From contig JADCFQ010000012.1 in the NCBI GenBank assembly GCA_020249435.1, positions 62,001-126,000 on the forward strand: a DNA stretch of 64,000 nucleotides, given 5' to 3'. Both the position numbers and the translations under genes were made by a program. The stretch is from Roseomonas sp. Lineage in GTDB: Bacteria; Pseudomonadota; Alphaproteobacteria; Acetobacterales; Acetobacteraceae. The notes beneath the pieces are model-generated. The model was given only the letters and a program-made list of their open reading frames with translations, had not been told where the DNA came from and did not search any database. Below, piece after piece: positions 61,697-64,000 of the stretch. Each line of letters opens with the position of its first letter. Within the stretch, counting starts at the first letter, position 1.

Positions 61697-62896
61697 TCAG
61701 CCCGCGCGGCGCACGCAGCGGACATGGTTATGGCCGCGAATATCGTCACCCTGCGGCCCGAAGCCCTGCGGCCACTCGCCAGGCTGAGCGGTCTTGGGGT
61801 CGCTCCGTTGCGCGCCAGCACCATGCGCATCCACCCAGCGCCAATTGCCTGAACCCGGCGGCACCTCCATCCGGCCAAGCGCCGGACCAAGGGCGAAATA
61901 CACCGCCAATTCACCAGCGGCGGTGAAGGGGCGCGGCCGGCCCTCTGGCGGCGGCGCTTCAAGATGCGTCGTGGCGGTCCAAACATAGGCAGCGGGATCG
62001 GCAAGCCGAAACACGGGATCAATTGCCGGGATGCGCCCGTAATCCACAATGCTATGAAGTTCCTTGGCATCCGGCAGCCGCCAATCGGCATGACCGCCAA
62101 GCCGAAGCGCCGCGCAATGTGCCAGCGCAGCCTGCCAAGACCGCGCAACACCATCATCAGCGCGCTGCCATTCAAGGCCCGTGGCAGCATCCAGCACCGT
62201 TTCTGCCTTCACGCGGAAATCATTCACGCCATAGGCTGGCCCGCGCACCAGCCGCACCGCCAGCCGGTTCGGCGTGCGCATCCGGTTTGCCGGATCCATC
62301 AGCGGATAGCCCTTGATGCGGCCATCGGCGAAGTTCACGCCGAACACCGTCTCTGACCCGCCAACCGTGCGGCCCAGATGGCGCGTTACCGTCCATTCCT
62401 GCACGTCAATCGGTCGCCGCCCGGCTGAGGCGTCGCCAAGGCCCGCACCGGCACCATAGGCGAAGCGAAACACCGAGGTATTGATATAGGGGCGAGAGGT
62501 CGCGGGATCGCCGGTGAAGCCGCCACGGAAATCAATCAGCGAATAAAGCTCTCGGATGGAAGGCACACGCCAATCGCCATGACCGCCAAGGCGGCTTTCG
62601 GCGGCGAGCCGCGCTGCCTCCTCAAAGGTGATGGGTGCGCTTGGTGCCTCGGCCCAGGTCAGGCCAGTAACGAGATCGGTGACAGTGCCATTGCCATTCG
62701 CGCGATAGGCCATTTGCCGAAGTGGCGGGGCGCCATCCGCGCCGGCGAAGTGCGTGCCCGGTGCCGGGCAGGCGATCTCTCCGGTGGCACCAAAGCAGCG
62801 ATCCTGCCCGGTGCCGGGGATGTTGTAGGACAGCGTTTGCGCCACGGCGGTGCCAATGGCTGCAACCGCAAGCGCAATGATCGGGACATAGCGCAT
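61697..62896 (-). CDS. DUF1566/Lcl domain secreted protein
   Basis: 399 aa with an N-terminal signal peptide (YVPIIALAVAAIGTAVAQ). It has two DUF1566-type repeats, each with a WAEAPSAPITFEEA or WQRADDGVARSW-type strand and the HGDWRVPSIRELYSLID or HADWRLPDAKELHSIVD motif (about residues 105-125 and 275-295). DUF1566/Lcl domains occur in secreted and surface proteins of unknown or adhesive function. The C-terminus has HNHVRCVRRAG, typical of this domain. Stand-alone gene, no operon partners. Confidence 0.85.
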   Translation of the reverse strand: MRYVPIIALAVAAIGTAVAQTLSYNIPGTGQDRCFGATGEIACPAPGTHFAGADGAPPLRQMAYRANGNGTVTDLVTGLTWAEAPSAPITFEEAARLAAESRLGGHGDWRVPSIRELYSLIDFRGGFTGDPATSRPYINTSVFRFAYGAGAGLGDASAGRRPIDVQEWTVTRHLGRTVGGSETVFGVNFADGRIKGYPLMDPANRMRTPNRLAVRLVRGPAYGVNDFRVKAETVLDAATGLEWQRADDGVARSWQAALAHCAALRLGGHADWRLPDAKELHSIVDYGRIPAIDPVFRLADPAAYVWTATTHLEAPPPEGRPRPFTAAGELAVYFALGPALGRMEVPPGSGNWRWVDAHGAGAQRSDPKTAQPGEWPQGFGPQGDDIRGHNHVRCVRRAG

Positions 62897-63007
62897 GGCA
62901 TCCTTCCCTGGGCTAGGATCGCCCTTCGAACTTGGCCGCGTGGAGGCTATGGCCTGGGGGTGGCCATTCCCAGAACCCGACTCGTCTCACGACAGAAAAA
63001 AGCATTC

Positions 63008-63772
63008 TCACACATCCAGCATCAGCGGTTCCAAGGCATCGCCGAGCGCAATATTCCCGCCTTCCAGAACCTCGGCATAAACGCCCAAATCCGCATGGCC
63101 GAAATACCGGCGCAGATCGCGCGGCGGATCGGCATCACGCGCGGCGGTCTCCGGGTTCACCTCGGTCGCCGCACAGCGCACGATGCGCTTCACTACCTTC
63201 AGCCGCACCTGGCCGATCTGGATTTCCTTGCCGATCCAATCAAACTCCGCCCAGGGCCGCCCGCCGGAGAAATAGAAATTCGCGCGAAAACGCAGCGGGT
63301 CCAGCGCCATGCCGGCTTCGGCTTCCAGCGCGTGCAGGCTGGAAAGGCCAATGATGGAAACCACCTTCATCGCCACATCAGAAAAGCGATGGCCAGGAGC
63401 TTCAATGAAGCGGGGTTCGCCGCGCGCCTCAGCGCCCAGGAAATCCGTGAGGTAGCGCGCGATGGCGGCCTTGCCTGCCTCGGTTCGCGTATCGCCCAGA
63501 AAGGGCGCGGCGCCGGGGGCGCGGATGGCGAGGCTCCCGTCATGCGGGTCGAAGGCCGTATGCAGCAGGGCAAGCCGCTCATTGACCATCAGGCAGCCAA
63601 AATTGCGCTTGGAAAGCCAGCGCGGAGCCGCCACATCAAAGGGCGCGTCCCCTTGGGCGAGGGCGAAGCGCCGGTCATGCGCCAGCATCTCGTTCGGCGT
63701 CAGCGCCACGGCTTCCAAAGCCTCGGCCGACAGGCCCTTCACCGGGTAGCGGTAGATCTTTTCGATACGCAT
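63008..63772 (-). CDS. MOSC domain-containing protein
   Basis: 254-aa protein with an N-terminal MOSC beta-barrel (MRIEKIYRYPVKGLSAEAL) and the MOSC domain. The conserved Cys lies in VVKRIVRCAATEVNP, where molybdenum-cofactor-dependent enzymes of the MOSC/mARC family have their catalytic cysteine. FSDVAMKVVSIIGLSSL precedes it. It may act in molybdenum cofactor or sulfur chemistry; the substrate is unknown. It is divergent from clpB. Confidence 0.88.
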   Translation of the reverse strand: MRIEKIYRYPVKGLSAEALEAVALTPNEMLAHDRRFALAQGDAPFDVAAPRWLSKRNFGCLMVNERLALLHTAFDPHDGSLAIRAPGAAPFLGDTRTEAGKAAIARYLTDFLGAEARGEPRFIEAPGHRFSDVAMKVVSIIGLSSLHALEAEAGMALDPLRFRANFYFSGGRPWAEFDWIGKEIQIGQVRLKVVKRIVRCAATEVNPETAARDADPPRDLRRYFGHADLGVYAEVLEGGNIALGDALEPLMLDV

Positions 63773-63882
63773 CGGGCACCCCCTTGAAGCAGATCAAGGC
63801 CAGATACCACATATCAGGCATTCTGGTGTCATTCGTTGCCCATAAGGGGACGATGGCATCGTCCGCTCAGGAGAGGGACCAC

Positions 63883-64000
63883 ATGGATATCGAAAAGTTT
63901 ACCGACCGCGCACGCGGTTTTCTGCAAGCGGCGCAAACCATTGCGATCCGCGAATTCCACCAGCAGGTGACGCCCGTGCACCTGTTGAAGGCGTTGCTGG
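63883..64000 (+). CDS. clpB: ATP-dependent chaperone ClpB, partial (N-terminus only)
   Basis: The ATG is preceded by GGAGAGGGAC. The visible 39 residues MDIEKFTDRARGFLQAAQTIAIREFHQQ... match the ClpB N-domain start, with the VTPVHLLKALL segment, and run off the right edge. ClpB dissolves protein aggregates with DnaK. Confidence 0.9.
   Translation, partial: MDIEKFTDRARGFLQAAQTIAIREFHQQVTPVHLLKALL

Noticed and set aside
63780-63830. Heat-shock sigma32 promoter before clpB
   Set aside because: CTTGAA is present, but the nearest -10-like CCACATAT lies 18 nt away, too far for a normal spacing, so it is not reported.

Overview
The window is a nearly complete photosynthesis gene cluster (PGC) of an alphaproteobacterium that makes bacteriochlorophyll a, with ordinary chromosomal housekeeping genes on both sides. 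High GC, the zapA-6S RNA-fau order, a type-II reaction centre with a tetraheme cytochrome (pufLMC), an ALA synthase of the Shemin type and the spirilloxanthin-type carotenoid genes all point to Alphaproteobacteria, most likely Rhodospirillales/Acetobacteraceae. That family call is inference. The only cyclase gene seen is the oxygen-dependent acsF (no bchE), and no pucBA, pufQ, pufX, crtA or bchJ is seen. This fits an aerobic or microaerobic anoxygenic phototroph with a core RC-LH1 antenna.

Layout. 1-3.1 kb, minus strand: partial thioesterase, yebC, a YmdB-type phosphoesterase, fau, 6S RNA, zapA and a small coiled-coil protein. 3.2-4.7 kb, plus strand: an orphan and a class I aldolase. 4.7-12.1 kb is the carotenoid arm: crtC (+), an ATP-grasp enzyme and a cytochrome P450 (-), a membrane protein and crtD (+), crtI (-). 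12.2-22.9 kb, all minus: crtE-crtF-bchC-bchX-bchY-bchZ-pufB-pufA-pufL-pufM-pufC. 23-45 kb, all minus and mostly with 4-nt stop/start overlaps: bchF-N-B-H-L-M-lhaA-puhA-B-C-orf-acsF-puhE-hemA-bchI-D-O-DUF3422-crtB. 45.2-52.1 kb, plus: the regulators aerR and ppsR, then bchG, a PucC-family transporter, bchP and hemC. 52.1-55.4 kb, minus: a 130-aa orphan, a small membrane protein and a TPR/O-GlcNAc-transferase-like protein. 55.4-64 kb: radical SAM, two small glycosyltransferase-like genes, purC-purS-purQ, NRDE, secreted proteins, MOSC and the start of clpB.

How it works together. hemA and hemC feed tetrapyrrole synthesis. bchHDI/M/acsF/NBL/F/XYZ/C/G/P complete bacteriochlorophyll a. crtE/B/I/C/D/F make spirilloxanthin-series carotenoids. 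puf and puh genes make the reaction centre, LH1 and assembly factors. ppsR and aerR form a repressor/antirepressor pair. I found matches to the PpsR/CrtJ site TGT-N12-ACA in front of crtE, bchC, bchF/aerR and the P450/membrane-protein pair, several as two palindromes 8 nt apart, and in front of the orphan at 52.1-52.5 kb.

The least explained parts are the P450 plus ATP-grasp pair inside the carotenoid genes, the PpsR-box orphan near 52.5 kb, the DUF3422 membrane protein within the bch/crt operon, a two-cysteine tail on LH1 alpha, and a PpsR with a single cysteine. No tRNA, rRNA, insertion sequence or CRISPR array was seen.
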